In this document: piece by piece, positions 54,630 through 64,000 of the stretch
How the letters are laid out: each line of letters begins with the position of its first letter
Numbering within the stretch: position 1 is the stretch's first letter
Source of the DNA: Nitrincola lacisaponensis
GTDB lineage: Bacteria > Pseudomonadota > Gammaproteobacteria > Pseudomonadales > Balneatricaceae
Assembly: GCF_000691225.1 (NCBI RefSeq)
Contig: NZ_JMSZ01000042.1
Coordinates: 1 to 64,000 of the forward strand
Length of the DNA: 64,000 bases
Direction of reading: 5' to 3'
Made by a program: the position numbers and the translations under genes
Notes under the pieces: generated by a model
Told to the model about the DNA's origin: nothing
Databases searched by the model: none
The model's input: the letters and a program-made list of their open reading frames with translations, nothing else

Positions 54630-55633
54630 TCCAGAGCCTTCATGGCGTCAAACACTGTATGGGTGTAGGCGCCTTCCGGTACCTGGGTAATGACTGGAGA
54701 CGAGTCGCTGCCCAGCAGTACTTCTACGGTGCGATCAAACGCCGCTGGATCAAGATAGCCAATACCCTGCTCACCGCTGCTCAGCAGTTGCGCGACCTCG
54801 GTCATCATGCGTACCTGATGTGCCTCGGTCTGAGCACCTGAATCATCATACTCCAGCACGATGTTGGCTGCGGCTTCAGGATTCTCCCGCGCCCATTCCC
54901 AGCCCTGTACGGTTGCTTTCAGGAAACGTGCCAGTGCATCCACTTTGGCAGGATCTTCCAGACTGCTTTCCAGCACATACAAACCGTCTTCCAGGGTGGC
55001 AACCCCTTCATCCTCATACGGGAAAAGTGTCAGCAGTTCAGGTGTCAGACCACCGTCCAGTACCTGACCATACTCGTTATAGGTCATGGTGGAGATGCAA
55101 TCAGCCTGACCATTGAACAGTGGATCGACGTTAAAGCCCTGACGCAGTACGGTGACACCCTGAGCCCCGCCAGTGGTTTCGTACCCCAGTTTCGACATCC
55201 AGCTGAGGAAAGGGTACTCATTTCCGGAGAACCACACGCCCAGTGTTTTGCCCGCAAAGTCTTCCGGTGTTTCAATACCACTGGATTTCAGGCAGGTGAG
55301 CATCATGCCCGAGCGGTCATAGATCTGACCGATATTCACCAGAGGCAGGCCACGCTCACGGGTAGCCAGGGCTGACGGCAGCCAGTCAACTACAACATCG
55401 GCGCCACCACCTGCCAGAACCTGGGCGGGTGCGATATCCGGTCCACCGGGCTTGATGGTCAGGTCAATACCTGCTTGTTGATAGAATCCCTGATCCAGCG
55501 CGGCATAGTAGCCCGCGAACTGCGCCTGGGTAACCCATTTGAGCTGAAGTGTCAGCTTGTCATTTGCCTGAGCGGAAAAAGCGGCTGCTACCAAAGCGAT
55601 TCCGACAGCCGTGGTGGTGATCGTTTTTTTCAT
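54626..55633 (-). CDS. NMT1/THI5-type ABC transporter substrate-binding protein
   Basis: A 335-residue periplasmic binding protein with signal peptide (about 1-23, AFSAQA). The mature part opens LTLQLKWVTQAQFAGYYAALDQGFY, the signature of the NMT1/ThiY-like family that binds pyrimidine-type or related small ligands. GGPDIAPAQVLAGGGADVVV and the NEYPFLSWM pocket region follow. Last gene of the leftward unit hydA - ATPase - permease - permease - binding protein, which points to import of a pyrimidine or its breakdown intermediate; the exact ligand is not shown. Confidence 0.87.
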   Translation of the reverse strand: MKKTITTTAVGIALVAAAFSAQANDKLTLQLKWVTQAQFAGYYAALDQGFYQQAGIDLTIKPGGPDIAPAQVLAGGGADVVVDWLPSALATRERGLPLVNIGQIYDRSGMMLTCLKSSGIETPEDFAGKTLGVWFSGNEYPFLSWMSKLGYETTGGAQGVTVLRQGFNVDPLFNGQADCISTMTYNEYGQVLDGGLTPELLTLFPYEDEGVATLEDGLYVLESSLEDPAKVDALARFLKATVQGWEWARENPEAAANIVLEYDDSGAQTEAHQVRMMTEVAQLLSSGEQGIGYLDPAAFDRTVEVLLGSDSSPVITQVPEGAYTHTVFDAMKALD

Positions 55634-55667
55634 GGTTGTGCCTCATTTGACTAGGTTGGGATAGAAT

Positions 55668-56618
55668 TCAGCGTTCACGTCGTACAGAAGGGTGCCAGAA
55701 GGTCACCCGGCGTTCCAAAAGGGCTAACGCCCCGTAACTCAAAGAGCCAGCCAGGGCAGCAACGAAGATCGTTGCCCAGACCATATCCATGTTCATGCGG
55801 CCAACTTCTGCCGAGATGCGAAAGCCCATACCGACGATGGGGGTGCCAAAAAATTCGGCAACAATGGCACCGATCAAGGCCAGCGTGGAGTTCAGTTTCA
55901 GCGCATTAAAAATGAACGGCATGGCTTGAGGGAGCTGGTTTTTGAAGAAAATCTGCCCTTTGCCTGCTGCATAGGTGTGCATCAGGTCGGCGTGCAATGG
56001 GTCTACAGAACGCAGTCCGGCGACCGTGTTGATCAGCATCGGGAAGAAGGTCATGACCACCACGACAGCCGCCTTGGATTGCCAGTCGAAACCAAACCAC
56101 ATCACCATGATCGGGGCGATACCGATAATCGGGATCGAAGCCATGAAATTACCCAGCGGCAGCAGCCCCTTTTGCAGGAAGGGACTGCGCACTACCAGTT
56201 TAGCGGCCACAAATCCCAGACCGCAGCCCATCAGATAACCTGCCAGTACCGCCTTCAGATATGTCTGTTGAAAGTCCGCCCAGAGCAGTGGCAGGTTGTT
56301 GCCCAGCGTGACAAACACCCGGCTGGGTTCTGGCATGAGTACCAGGGGTACATCATAGCCACGCACGATGGCTTCCCAGACCAGCAGAATCATCAGCCCA
56401 AACAGTGTCGGCACAGCCAGTTGGCAGGGACGCTGCCAAGGCCTGCCACTATCGGCCAGCGCGGTCAGTCGGCTCATCAGGTGGGCCGCAGCCAGCAGCG
56501 CGATCAGCAACACCGGTAACAGAAATGAATCCTGATAGAAGCCTTTAGGCAAGTGCAAGGCGATCCATGTTTGTGCCAGCAGGATGCAGATGGCCAAAGG
56601 GGTTAAGAGTCGGTTCAT
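55668..56618 (-). CDS. ABC transporter permease (SsuC/ThiX type)
   Basis: A 316-residue inner membrane protein with about seven hydrophobic segments, two of which precede the usual six-helix BPD_transp_1 domain. The coupling motif to the ATPase is seen in MLINTVAGLRSVDPLHADLM and the ALIGAIVAEFFG block. It overlaps the other permease gene by four bases, so the two probably form a heterodimeric channel. Confidence 0.88.
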   Translation of the reverse strand: MNRLLTPLAICILLAQTWIALHLPKGFYQDSFLLPVLLIALLAAAHLMSRLTALADSGRPWQRPCQLAVPTLFGLMILLVWEAIVRGYDVPLVLMPEPSRVFVTLGNNLPLLWADFQQTYLKAVLAGYLMGCGLGFVAAKLVVRSPFLQKGLLPLGNFMASIPIIGIAPIMVMWFGFDWQSKAAVVVVMTFFPMLINTVAGLRSVDPLHADLMHTYAAGKGQIFFKNQLPQAMPFIFNALKLNSTLALIGAIVAEFFGTPIVGMGFRISAEVGRMNMDMVWATIFVAALAGSLSYGALALLERRVTFWHPSVRRER

Positions 56619-57505
56619 CCACGTAATCCTCGTCTGTTGAGCACCAGGCGTTCAGCCATACCAACCAGCGTAATCAGTGCCCAGCCAAGCAAGGCAGAAA
56701 TCACCAGAGCAGCCCAAATCTGCACCGTTTGGCCATAGTAGGAACCACTGAGCAGGCGTGCGCCCAGGCCACCTTGAGCACCGGTCGGTAACTCGGCCAC
56801 GATGGCACCAACCAGGGCGGCTGAAATGGCAATTTTCAGGCTGGCAAACAGATAGGGCTGTGCTGAAAACCAGCGTAGCTTCCAGAACATCTGTTGCGCA
56901 CTGGCGTTATAGGTGATCATCAATTCGGTATGCAGCTTATCGGCCGAGCGCAGCCCTTTGACCATGCCGATAACAACAGGGAAGAACGACAGGTACATGG
57001 AAATCATTGCTTTGGGCAGAACACCGGTCAGGTTCATCGAACCCAGTACCACCACAACAATGGGTGCAATCGCCAGAATAGGCACTGTCTGTGAAGCGAT
57101 CACCCAGGGCATAAGACTGGCATCCAGGGTGCGGTTATGCACGATGCCGACCGCAATTAAAATGCCCAGCAATGAGCCCAGTGCAAAGCCCAGCAGGGTG
57201 GATTCCAGGGTAATCATGCTGTGATACACCAGCGAACGGCGTGAGGTAACTGCCTGATTGAATACACTCTGGTAGAGTTCCATGGCGACCTGGTGAGGAA
57301 CGGGCAAGGGTGGGCGCTGAATACTATAGGCACCTTGTAGTACCTGAATGTAGGTCCAGCTTTGACCGGTGCGTTCGAGCATGTTGATCATCTGATTGCC
57401 ATTCATCAGCAGGGCTGCGATATACCAGATCACCAGAATACCCAGTACCAGCGTCAGCACGGCGAAGCCTTGAGTCTGGGTGAGTGACTTCAACTGTTGT
57501 TTCAT
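56615..57505 (-). CDS. ABC transporter permease (SsuC/ThiX type), second subunit
   Basis: A 296-residue protein of the same family as its neighbour, with the coupling block VVIGMVKGLRSADKLHTELM and SAALVGAIVAELPTGAQGGLG. The start at 57505 (MKQQLKSL) has GAGGGG at good distance; the longer open frame upstream overlaps the ATPase gene and is not supported. Ten bases separate it from the ATPase gene. Confidence 0.88.
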   Translation of the reverse strand: MKQQLKSLTQTQGFAVLTLVLGILVIWYIAALLMNGNQMINMLERTGQSWTYIQVLQGAYSIQRPPLPVPHQVAMELYQSVFNQAVTSRRSLVYHSMITLESTLLGFALGSLLGILIAVGIVHNRTLDASLMPWVIASQTVPILAIAPIVVVVLGSMNLTGVLPKAMISMYLSFFPVVIGMVKGLRSADKLHTELMITYNASAQQMFWKLRWFSAQPYLFASLKIAISAALVGAIVAELPTGAQGGLGARLLSGSYYGQTVQIWAALVISALLGWALITLVGMAERLVLNRRGLRG

Positions 57506-57515
57506 CGCCTGCCCC

Positions 57516-58340
57516 TCAATCAATCTGATGGTCACTGGCCAGTGCCTGACGTATCTCGGCGGCCAGCGCATGAAAGGCTTCGCTATCGCGCAGGGCCAGC
57601 GTCTTGTCACGTGGTAAGGGGCTTTCAATCACCTTAATGATGCGTCCCGGACGCGGTGACATCACCACGATATGGGTGGACAGCAGCACGGCTTCCGGGA
57701 TTGAATGGGTCACGAAAACCAGTGTTTTACCCGTGGCTTTCCAGATTTTCAGCAGTTCCATATTCAGGTGGTCACGGGTGATTTCATCCAGTGCACCGAA
57801 AGGCTCATCCATGAGCAGCAGTTCGGGTTCCAGACACAGGGCTCTGGCAATTGAAGCGCGTTGCTGCATACCGCCAGACAGTTGCCAGGGAAATTTATGC
57901 TTGAAGTCCTGCAGCCCCACCATCGTCAGGTACTTGTCAATCTGTGCCTGGCGATGGGATTTTGGCTGGGCAGAAATTTCCATCGGCAAGGCACAATTGC
58001 TGGCAATGGTACGCCAGGGAAACAGTGCTGGTGCCTGGAACACATAGCCATACAGGCGGTTCAACCGGGCATCCTGAGGTGATGTGCCGCCCACATGAAT
58101 AGTGCCACTGGTCTGTTGCTCCAGATCGGCAATGACACGCAGCAGGGTGGTTTTGCCACAGCCGGATGGGCCGATAAAGGACACAAAATCCCCTTGGTGA
58201 ATATCCAGGTTGATATGTGATAGTGCGTGTACCGGGCCATCATTGGTCTCAAATACCAGGGACAGATCGTCGATACCGATCATCAGACGATGAGGCTTTG
58301 TCGGACTGGATGTTTCCGGTTGCAGTTTGACAGCATGCAT
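57516..58340 (-). CDS. ABC transporter ATPase (SsuB/TauB type)
   Basis: A 274-residue ATPase with Walker A GPSGCGKTTLLRVIA, Q-loop YVFQAPALFPWRT, signature LSGGMQQRASIARAL and Walker B LLLMDEPFGALDEITR. It powers the two permeases that follow. The start at 58340 (MHAVKLQPET) is preceded by AGAGAGGA. It lies 25 bases after hydA, so catabolic enzyme and importer are cotranscribed. Confidence 0.92.
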   Translation of the reverse strand: MHAVKLQPETSSPTKPHRLMIGIDDLSLVFETNDGPVHALSHINLDIHQGDFVSFIGPSGCGKTTLLRVIADLEQQTSGTIHVGGTSPQDARLNRLYGYVFQAPALFPWRTIASNCALPMEISAQPKSHRQAQIDKYLTMVGLQDFKHKFPWQLSGGMQQRASIARALCLEPELLLMDEPFGALDEITRDHLNMELLKIWKATGKTLVFVTHSIPEAVLLSTHIVVMSPRPGRIIKVIESPLPRDKTLALRDSEAFHALAAEIRQALASDHQID

Positions 58341-58365
58341 GACAGGTGTTCCTCTCTCGCCTGAA

Positions 58366-59823
<1,458 letters not shown>

Positions 59824-59876
59824 TCAGAACACTCTAAGCGAACAGCAGCAGACGTTTGCTGCGAATGACGGGGTTA

Positions 59877-59893
59877 ATGCAATAATCTGACCA
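59877..59893 (-). promoter_or_regulatory. Sigma-54-type promoter for hydA
   Basis: Read leftwards: TGGTCAG-ATTA-TTGCAT, with exactly ten bases between the -24 GG and the -12 GC. The -12 half is perfect (TTGCA); the -24 half is weaker than the consensus TGGCACG. Its -24 half is part of the inverted repeat at 59885-59904. Confidence 0.5.
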
Positions 59894-59904
59894 GATGGAC
59901 AGAA
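59885..59904. promoter_or_regulatory. RutR-like operator upstream of hydA
   Basis: CTGACCA-GA-TGGACAG (59887-59902) matches the E. coli RutR box TTGACCA-N2-TGGTCAA at 11 of 14 defined bases. Its reverse complement is nearly identical to the operator at 60148, so the two divergent promoters carry mirrored copies. Confidence 0.65.
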
Positions 59905-60147
59905 GTTTGTGGTTTTTGTTTGTAATACTCTGTTTTTAAATATGAATATTTTTATCTCTATGGATTTTCAGATTTTTTCAGCAAAAAGTATCTGGATCGC
60001 TCTGCACAATCACGGGGCTGGATGACTCAAAAACGTGCATTTTTTGAACATGCCAGCTGTATGTGTTGTGCTTTCATTTCCTCTTATTTCAGTTGATCAA
60101 GTATTAAGTATTTAAAAATCAAATGTATAAATGTAATTTAATGAACT
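59904..60147. other. AT-rich divergent control region
   Basis: No gene is seen between the hydA and amidohydrolase operators. At 60003-60019 the sequence TGCACAATCACGGGGCT agrees with the classical NtrC site TGCACTATATTGGTGCA at 11 of 17 bases, placing it about 140-180 bases upstream of both predicted sigma-54 start sites. That is a possible enhancer but a weak match. Confidence 0.35.
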
Positions 60148-60167
60148 TTCTGTCCATTTGGTCAGAA
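60148..60167. promoter_or_regulatory. RutR-like operator upstream of the amidohydrolase gene
   Basis: TTCTGTCC-ATTT-GGTCAGAA; the core CTGTCCATTTGGTCAG matches the RutR box at 11 of 14 defined bases. It overlaps the -24 of the adjacent promoter. Confidence 0.65.
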
Positions 60168-60175
60168 GTTTGCAT
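60159..60175 (+). promoter_or_regulatory. Sigma-54-type promoter for the amidohydrolase gene
   Basis: TGGTCAG-AAGT-TTGCAT with GG and GC ten bases apart; it is the same element as in front of hydA. Predicted start near 60185, 73 bases before the gene. Confidence 0.5.
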
Positions 60176-60257
60176 GGCATGTTCTATGCGCCAGTTCAGC
60201 ACGAAACAACAGGACTGGCAGTCCAGATGGCAATGACAGATAAGGAAGGTGGGATGC

Positions 60258-61541
60258 ATGAAAGCCTTGAAAGTGAATAAAGCGCGGTTATGGGACAGCT
60301 TGATGGAGATGGCCAAAATTGGTGCAACGGATAAAGGCGGTTGTTGCCGGTTGGCGTTGACGGACCTGGATAAGCAGGGCCGTGATCTCTACATCCGCTG
60401 GGCAGAAGAAGCGGGTTGTACGGTAAAAATCGATCAGGTAGGCAACATCATGGCGACACGTCCCGGTGAGGATATGAGCCTGCCACCTGTCGGCACAGGC
60501 AGTCATCTGGATACCCAGCCCACCGGTGGAAAGTTTGACGGGGTGTTTGGTGTACTGTCCGGGCTGGAAGTGGTCCGCAGCCTGAATGACCATGGTATCA
60601 AAACCCGTCATCCCATTGAGATTTCGGTCTGGACCAATGAAGAAGGTTCACGATTTGCACCGGCTATGATGGGATCAGGCGTCGTCTCTGGACGTTTTAC
60701 GCTGCAGGAGATTCTCGACAAGGTGGATGTGGAGGGCAAACGCCTGGGCGATGAGCTGGAGCGTATCGGTTATGCCGGTGAAACGCCTGTAACGGGGCGT
60801 CAGTATCATGCCTTTTTTGAAACCCACATCGAGCAGGGACCCTATCTGGAGGCTGAAGGCAAGACTATCGGAGTCGTAACAGGCGGGCAGGGGCAGCGTT
60901 GGTACGACGTTGAGTTGACCGGGCAGGAGTCGCATGCCGGTACCACGCCGATGCATCTGCGTACCGATGCCTTGACCTGCAGTGCAGAGCTGATTCTGGC
61001 AGTGCAGTCGATCGCGCAACAGCATAAACCGGGATGCGGCACGGTGGGCTTCATGCAGGTTGGACCCAACTCACGTAATACGATTCCGGGTAAAGTGACT
61101 CTGAGTGTTGATTTGCGTCATCCTGATGATGCCGCGTTAAGTGATATGGATGCGCAGTTGCAGGAAACAGTCGCCAGACTGACGCAGGAAACCGGTGTCA
61201 AAATTGAGCTGAAACCGATTTGGTATTATGCCCCGATTCCCTTTGCGCCGCAGTGCATCGAGGCGGTGCGTACCGCTGCGGCGGCGTTGGGTTATAGCCA
61301 CATGGATATTATTGCCGGTGCCGGTCATGATGCATGTTATGTCTCTGATTTTGCACCGACCAGTATGGTGTTTACCCCCTGTTTGAATGGTATCAGCCAC
61401 AATGAAATCGAGTCTACCACGGCAGAGGAGTGTGAAGCGGGTTGTTCAGTGTTACTCAACGCCATGCTGCAGATGGCTGAAGTCGTGGCGATTGAAGGTG
61501 TTGACGCACCTCAGGTACTGCAGAAGGTCAGCCAGCTCTAA
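60258..61541 (+). CDS. Zn-dependent N-carbamoyl-beta-alanine amidohydrolase (hydantoinase/carbamoylase family)
   Basis: Removes the carbamoyl group from N-carbamoyl-beta-alanine or its methyl homologue, releasing ammonia, carbon dioxide and the beta-amino acid; step three of the reductive pathway. The 427 residues show the M20 metal-binding blocks GTGSHLDTQPTGGKFDGVFG, TNEEGSRFAPAMMGSG and FFETHIEQGPYLE, the dimer-lid GQESHAGTTPM, and AGHDACYVS. The ATG at 60258 has AAGGAAGG eight bases before it. Divergent from hydA and convergent with the TetR gene. It belongs to the AmaB/HyuC/PydC family; the substrate is inferred from the neighbours. Confidence 0.92.
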   Translation: MKALKVNKARLWDSLMEMAKIGATDKGGCCRLALTDLDKQGRDLYIRWAEEAGCTVKIDQVGNIMATRPGEDMSLPPVGTGSHLDTQPTGGKFDGVFGVLSGLEVVRSLNDHGIKTRHPIEISVWTNEEGSRFAPAMMGSGVVSGRFTLQEILDKVDVEGKRLGDELERIGYAGETPVTGRQYHAFFETHIEQGPYLEAEGKTIGVVTGGQGQRWYDVELTGQESHAGTTPMHLRTDALTCSAELILAVQSIAQQHKPGCGTVGFMQVGPNSRNTIPGKVTLSVDLRHPDDAALSDMDAQLQETVARLTQETGVKIELKPIWYYAPIPFAPQCIEAVRTAAAALGYSHMDIIAGAGHDACYVSDFAPTSMVFTPCLNGISHNEIESTTAEECEAGCSVLLNAMLQMAEVVAIEGVDAPQVLQKVSQL

Positions 61542-61544
61542 ACG

Positions 61545-62198
61545 CTATACCTGATTGATACCGCACCCTTTCAATACCAGCCGGACGAGCAGGTCAGCGC
61601 CTTCATTGAAGTCCTGGTCGTCCAGTTCGGTTTTGCTCAGCATGATGCTGCTCTGAACCTGAAAATCAGCATAGGCCTGTGTCGAAGACCAGAGCATGAA
61701 CATCAGGTGCTCCGGGTTGACCGGGTCCATCCATTGTTTCGAAATCCAGTGGCGAAACACCTGGCAGGTGGCCTGAAACTGTTCCTTTAAATCGGTTTCC
61801 AGCTGCTCACGCAGATAGGGAGCCCCATGCAGAATCTCGGCAGCGAAAATACGTGATGCATGGGGGTGTTCCTTGGATTGACGAATCTTCTTGACGATAT
61901 AGCTGCGCAATGCATCGCGTGGATGCTGGTCCTCAGTCATGTCATTCATGCTGAGCATCCAGATCGACAGAATATTGCTGAGCACGCGCTTATACAGGGC
62001 GTCTTTGGTGTGAAAGTAGTAAAGCACATTGGCTTTGGGCAGACCGGCTTCTTTGGCAATGGCGGAAATGGTTGTACCACTGTAGCCCTTGTCACTGAAC
62101 AGGCGCTCTGCAACCTTGAGTATCTGGTCGGAGTTATCCTTGCGGATTTTGGCCAGACTGCGGCGGACAGGTTTGACAGATCGTTTTTTAACACTCAT
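61545..62198 (-). CDS. TetR-family regulator, RutR-like
   Basis: A 217-residue repressor-type protein. The N-terminal helix-turn-helix (about 22-68, ILKVAERLFSDKGYSGTTIS ... LPKANVLYYFHTKDALY) is close to that of RutR, which in E. coli binds uracil and controls pyrimidine breakdown. The ligand domain follows (about 75-217, HPHASRIFAAEILHGAPYL). It is embedded in the pyrimidine cluster and three RutR-box-like repeats lie at the cluster promoters, so it is the likely regulator (PydR/RutR role). Its stop is three bases from the end of the convergent amidohydrolase gene. Confidence 0.88.
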   Translation of the reverse strand: MSVKKRSVKPVRRSLAKIRKDNSDQILKVAERLFSDKGYSGTTISAIAKEAGLPKANVLYYFHTKDALYKRVLSNILSIWMLSMNDMTEDQHPRDALRSYIVKKIRQSKEHPHASRIFAAEILHGAPYLREQLETDLKEQFQATCQVFRHWISKQWMDPVNPEHLMFMLWSSTQAYADFQVQSSIMLSKTELDDQDFNEGADLLVRLVLKGCGINQV

Positions 62199-62388
62199 AT
62201 CGAATCAATTTCACTGAAAAAGGCACCGGATCGGGCACAAAAATAGGCTGCAATGCCTGAAAAGAGTGCAGAAAAAACCGCATCAGAGCAAGTCTGATTC
62301 ATAAAACTAATCTTAAATGTATCGTTTGAAGTACTTTTTTATGGGTTAAATTTTTTATAAATCAATTCTGTATGTGAGATTTATAAAA

Positions 62389-62412
62389 TCTTCTGACCGA
62401 TTGGTCAGAAGA
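62389..62412. promoter_or_regulatory. RutR-like operator upstream of preT
   Basis: TCTTCTGACC-GATT-GGTCAGAAGA is a perfect repeat with 10-base arms. It lies directly before the -24 element of preT and between the divergent regulator and preT genes, so it could also serve autoregulation. Confidence 0.7.
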
Positions 62413-62429
62413 TGGCACGGAGTCTGCAT
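62413..62429 (+). promoter_or_regulatory. Sigma-54 promoter for preT-preA
   Basis: TGGCACG-GAGT-CTGCAT matches the RpoN consensus TGGCACG-N4-TTGCW at every position but one, with the invariant GG and GC ten bases apart. Predicted start near 62439, 50 bases before preT. Confidence 0.78.
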
Positions 62430-62488
62430 TCTTCCAGATTATAACAACGATGAACCGACCATCTCAGTGATAACCGGAGAACCTGACA

Positions 62489-63835
62489 ATGAGCCTTCAA
62501 CCCCCTGTGACCCTGGTGTCACCACCGCAGGATATTGATGCCTGCTTCAGTGATATTCATCCCCCGCTGACCGAGCGGCAGGCACATCTGGAAAGTGCCC
62601 GCTGCCTTTACTGCTACGATGCACCCTGTATCAAAGCCTGTCCCAGTGATATCAACATTCCCAGCTTCATCCAGCAAATTCATTCCGACAACCTTCAGGG
62701 AGCTGCACAGACCATCTACAGCAGCAACATTCTGGGCGGTAGTTGTGCGCGGGTCTGTCCAACGGAAGTTCTCTGTGAACAGGCCTGTGTTCGCAATAAA
62801 GAAGCCGAGTGCGCACCGGTACTGATCGGATTACTGCAGCGTTATGCGACTGATCATGCCGAGTTTACCGGGCATCCCTTTGACCGGGCACCCGATACAG
62901 GAAAGCGGGTCGCTGTCGTTGGCGCAGGACCTGCCGGTTTAAGTTGTGCGCACCGTTTGGCGATGAAAGGCCATCAGGTTGAGATTTTTGAAGCCAGTGA
63001 GAAAGCGGGTGGCCTGAATGAATATGGCATCGCACGTTACAAAATGACTAATGATTTTGCGGCGCGAGAGGTTGAGTTTGTATTGGGGATCGGTGGTATT
63101 ACCCTGCATACCGGTCAGGCGTTAGGGCGGGATCTGAGCCTGGCAGAGTTGCAGTCCGGGTTTGATGCCGTTTTTCTGGCAATAGGCTTGCAGGGAACAC
63201 GACAGTTGGGCCTGGAAAATGAGTTGGCCAGCGGTGTACAGAATGCTGTGGATTATATACGGGTGCTGAGGCAGGCCACGGATCTGAACGGCTTGAATAT
63301 ACCTCAGCATGCTGTGGTGATCGGTGCCGGTAATACCGCTGTCGATATCGCCTGTCAGCTACGCCGTCTGGGGTGTGAAGAGGTGACGCTGGCGTATCGG
63401 CGCGGCACCGAGAGCATGAGTGCGACAGATCATGAGCAGCAGATCGCGCGTGACCATCAGGTGCGGATAAAGACCTGGTGTCGCCCGGAAGCGATCACCC
63501 TGGATGATCAGGGGGGTGTGGCAGCGATTCACCTTCGGCGCACCGCGATGCAAGGTGGTGCACTGGTCGATCTGCCTCATTGCGACGTCCTGCCCTGTGA
63601 TGCGATCTTCAAGGCGGTGGGCCAGACGCTGGAAATGCCGGAGGATGCACAGTTGGAACAGCTTCGTCTTGACGCTGGCAAACTGGCGGTTGATACGCGC
63701 TTTCATACGGGACTGGAGCGTGTATTTGCCGGGGGCGATTGCACCGCTGTCGGCGAAGACCTTACCGTTGAAGCCGTTCAGCAAGGCAAGCTGGCTGCCG
63801 AGTCCATCCATCAACTCTTAATCACTCAAGCCTGA
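62489..63835 (+). CDS. preT: NAD-dependent dihydropyrimidine dehydrogenase subunit PreT
   Basis: With PreA it reduces uracil or thymine to the dihydro form using NADH, step one of reductive pyrimidine breakdown. The 448 residues resemble the small subunit of glutamate synthase: N-terminal iron-sulfur region with Cys-rich blocks (CLYCYDAPCIKACP, GGSCARVCPTEVLCEQAC), FAD-binding VAVVGAGPAGLSCAHRLA, NAD-binding AVVIGAGNTAVDIACQL and the C-terminal VFAGGDCTAVGEDLTVEAVQ. Sixteen bases separate it from preA. AACCGGAGAA precedes the start. Confidence 0.95.
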   Translation: MSLQPPVTLVSPPQDIDACFSDIHPPLTERQAHLESARCLYCYDAPCIKACPSDINIPSFIQQIHSDNLQGAAQTIYSSNILGGSCARVCPTEVLCEQACVRNKEAECAPVLIGLLQRYATDHAEFTGHPFDRAPDTGKRVAVVGAGPAGLSCAHRLAMKGHQVEIFEASEKAGGLNEYGIARYKMTNDFAAREVEFVLGIGGITLHTGQALGRDLSLAELQSGFDAVFLAIGLQGTRQLGLENELASGVQNAVDYIRVLRQATDLNGLNIPQHAVVIGAGNTAVDIACQLRRLGCEEVTLAYRRGTESMSATDHEQQIARDHQVRIKTWCRPEAITLDDQGGVAAIHLRRTAMQGGALVDLPHCDVLPCDAIFKAVGQTLEMPEDAQLEQLRLDAGKLAVDTRFHTGLERVFAGGDCTAVGEDLTVEAVQQGKLAAESIHQLLITQA

Positions 63836-63851
63836 ATTGGGGAGATATCAC

Positions 63852-64000
63852 ATGGCTAATTTATTCACACGTTTTGCCGGTATTGAATCCCCTAATCCCT
63901 TCTGGTTGGCATCCGCACCTCCGACTGACAAGGCATATAACGTTGAGCGTGCCTTTGAAGCAGGCTGGGGCGGCGTGGTATGGAAAACCCTGGGTGAAGA
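63852..64000 (+). CDS. preA: NAD-dependent dihydropyrimidine dehydrogenase subunit PreA, cut by the window edge
   Basis: Only the first 49 codons are present. The opening MANLFTRFAGIESPNPFWLA, then SAPPTDKAYNVERAFEAGWG and GVVWKTLGE, is the typical N-terminus of the FMN-binding dihydroorotate dehydrogenase-like domain of PreA, which holds the pyrimidine-reducing site. GGGGAG seven bases upstream supports the ATG at 63852. Confidence 0.92.
   Translation, partial: MANLFTRFAGIESPNPFWLASAPPTDKAYNVERAFEAGWGGVVWKTLGE

Overview
The window looks like part of the chromosome of a marine-type gammaproteobacterium in the Oceanospirillales/Pseudomonadales neighbourhood. This rests on gene content and order: ruvC-ruvA-ruvB-tolQRAB-pal-cpoB-queC, purN-purM-DUF2066-hda as in Pseudomonas, and dapA-bamC-purC. 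A genus cannot be named from the sequence alone. Coding density is high. No IS element, prophage, CRISPR array, tRNA or rRNA was seen.

Layout. 1-1.7 kb: the leftward start of an accessory operon, with a DUF4123 protein (type VI secretion effector adaptor family) and a membrane-anchored protein cut by the window edge. 2-13.5 kb: a rightward housekeeping block with aspS, yebC, ruvC, a TRIC/UPF0126 membrane protein embedded between ruvC and ruvA, ruvA, ruvB, a small DksA/TraR zinc-finger gene where ybgC often sits, tolQ-tolR-tolA-tolB-pal-cpoB, and queC. 13.6-25 kb: nadA, bepA, a TusA-like protein, a PerM-like protein, bcp, dapA-bamC-purC, a 2-hydroxyacid dehydrogenase, rluA-rlmD and nfuA. 25-30 kb: lon (behind a sigma-32-like promoter), hupB and ppiD, a protein quality-control block.

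30-37 kb holds leftward genes: an orphan double ABC ATPase (YejF-like), a histidine kinase with a ruined ATP-binding site, an unrecognised periplasmic protein, a TauE/SafE permease and a MepM-like endopeptidase. 36.3-42.8 kb is a signalling locus: a GlnD-like DUF294 nucleotidyltransferase facing an operon of single-domain response regulator, membrane-anchored HAMP/PAS/kinase-remnant/DEDDh exonuclease fusion, small membrane protein, and sodium/solute symporter-histidine kinase fusion. 42.9-54.6 kb: DUF3108-purN-purM leftward, then DUF2066-hda-tcdA-apbE and mgtE rightward, with pheA and rapA. The mgtE leader has a promoter overlapped by a long inverted repeat and a short upstream ORF. A candidate small RNA gene lies between mgtE and pheA.

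54.6-64 kb is a reductive pyrimidine-degradation cluster: dihydropyrimidine dehydrogenase (preT, preA), dihydropyrimidinase (hydA), a carbamoyl-beta-alanine amidohydrolase, a RutR-like TetR regulator, and an NMT1-type ABC uptake system co-directional with hydA. Three matching inverted repeats close to the E. coli RutR box sit at the three promoter regions, and each is next to or overlaps a -24/-12 (sigma-54) type element. The cluster is therefore probably a RutR-like/RpoN-controlled nitrogen-scavenging regulon.
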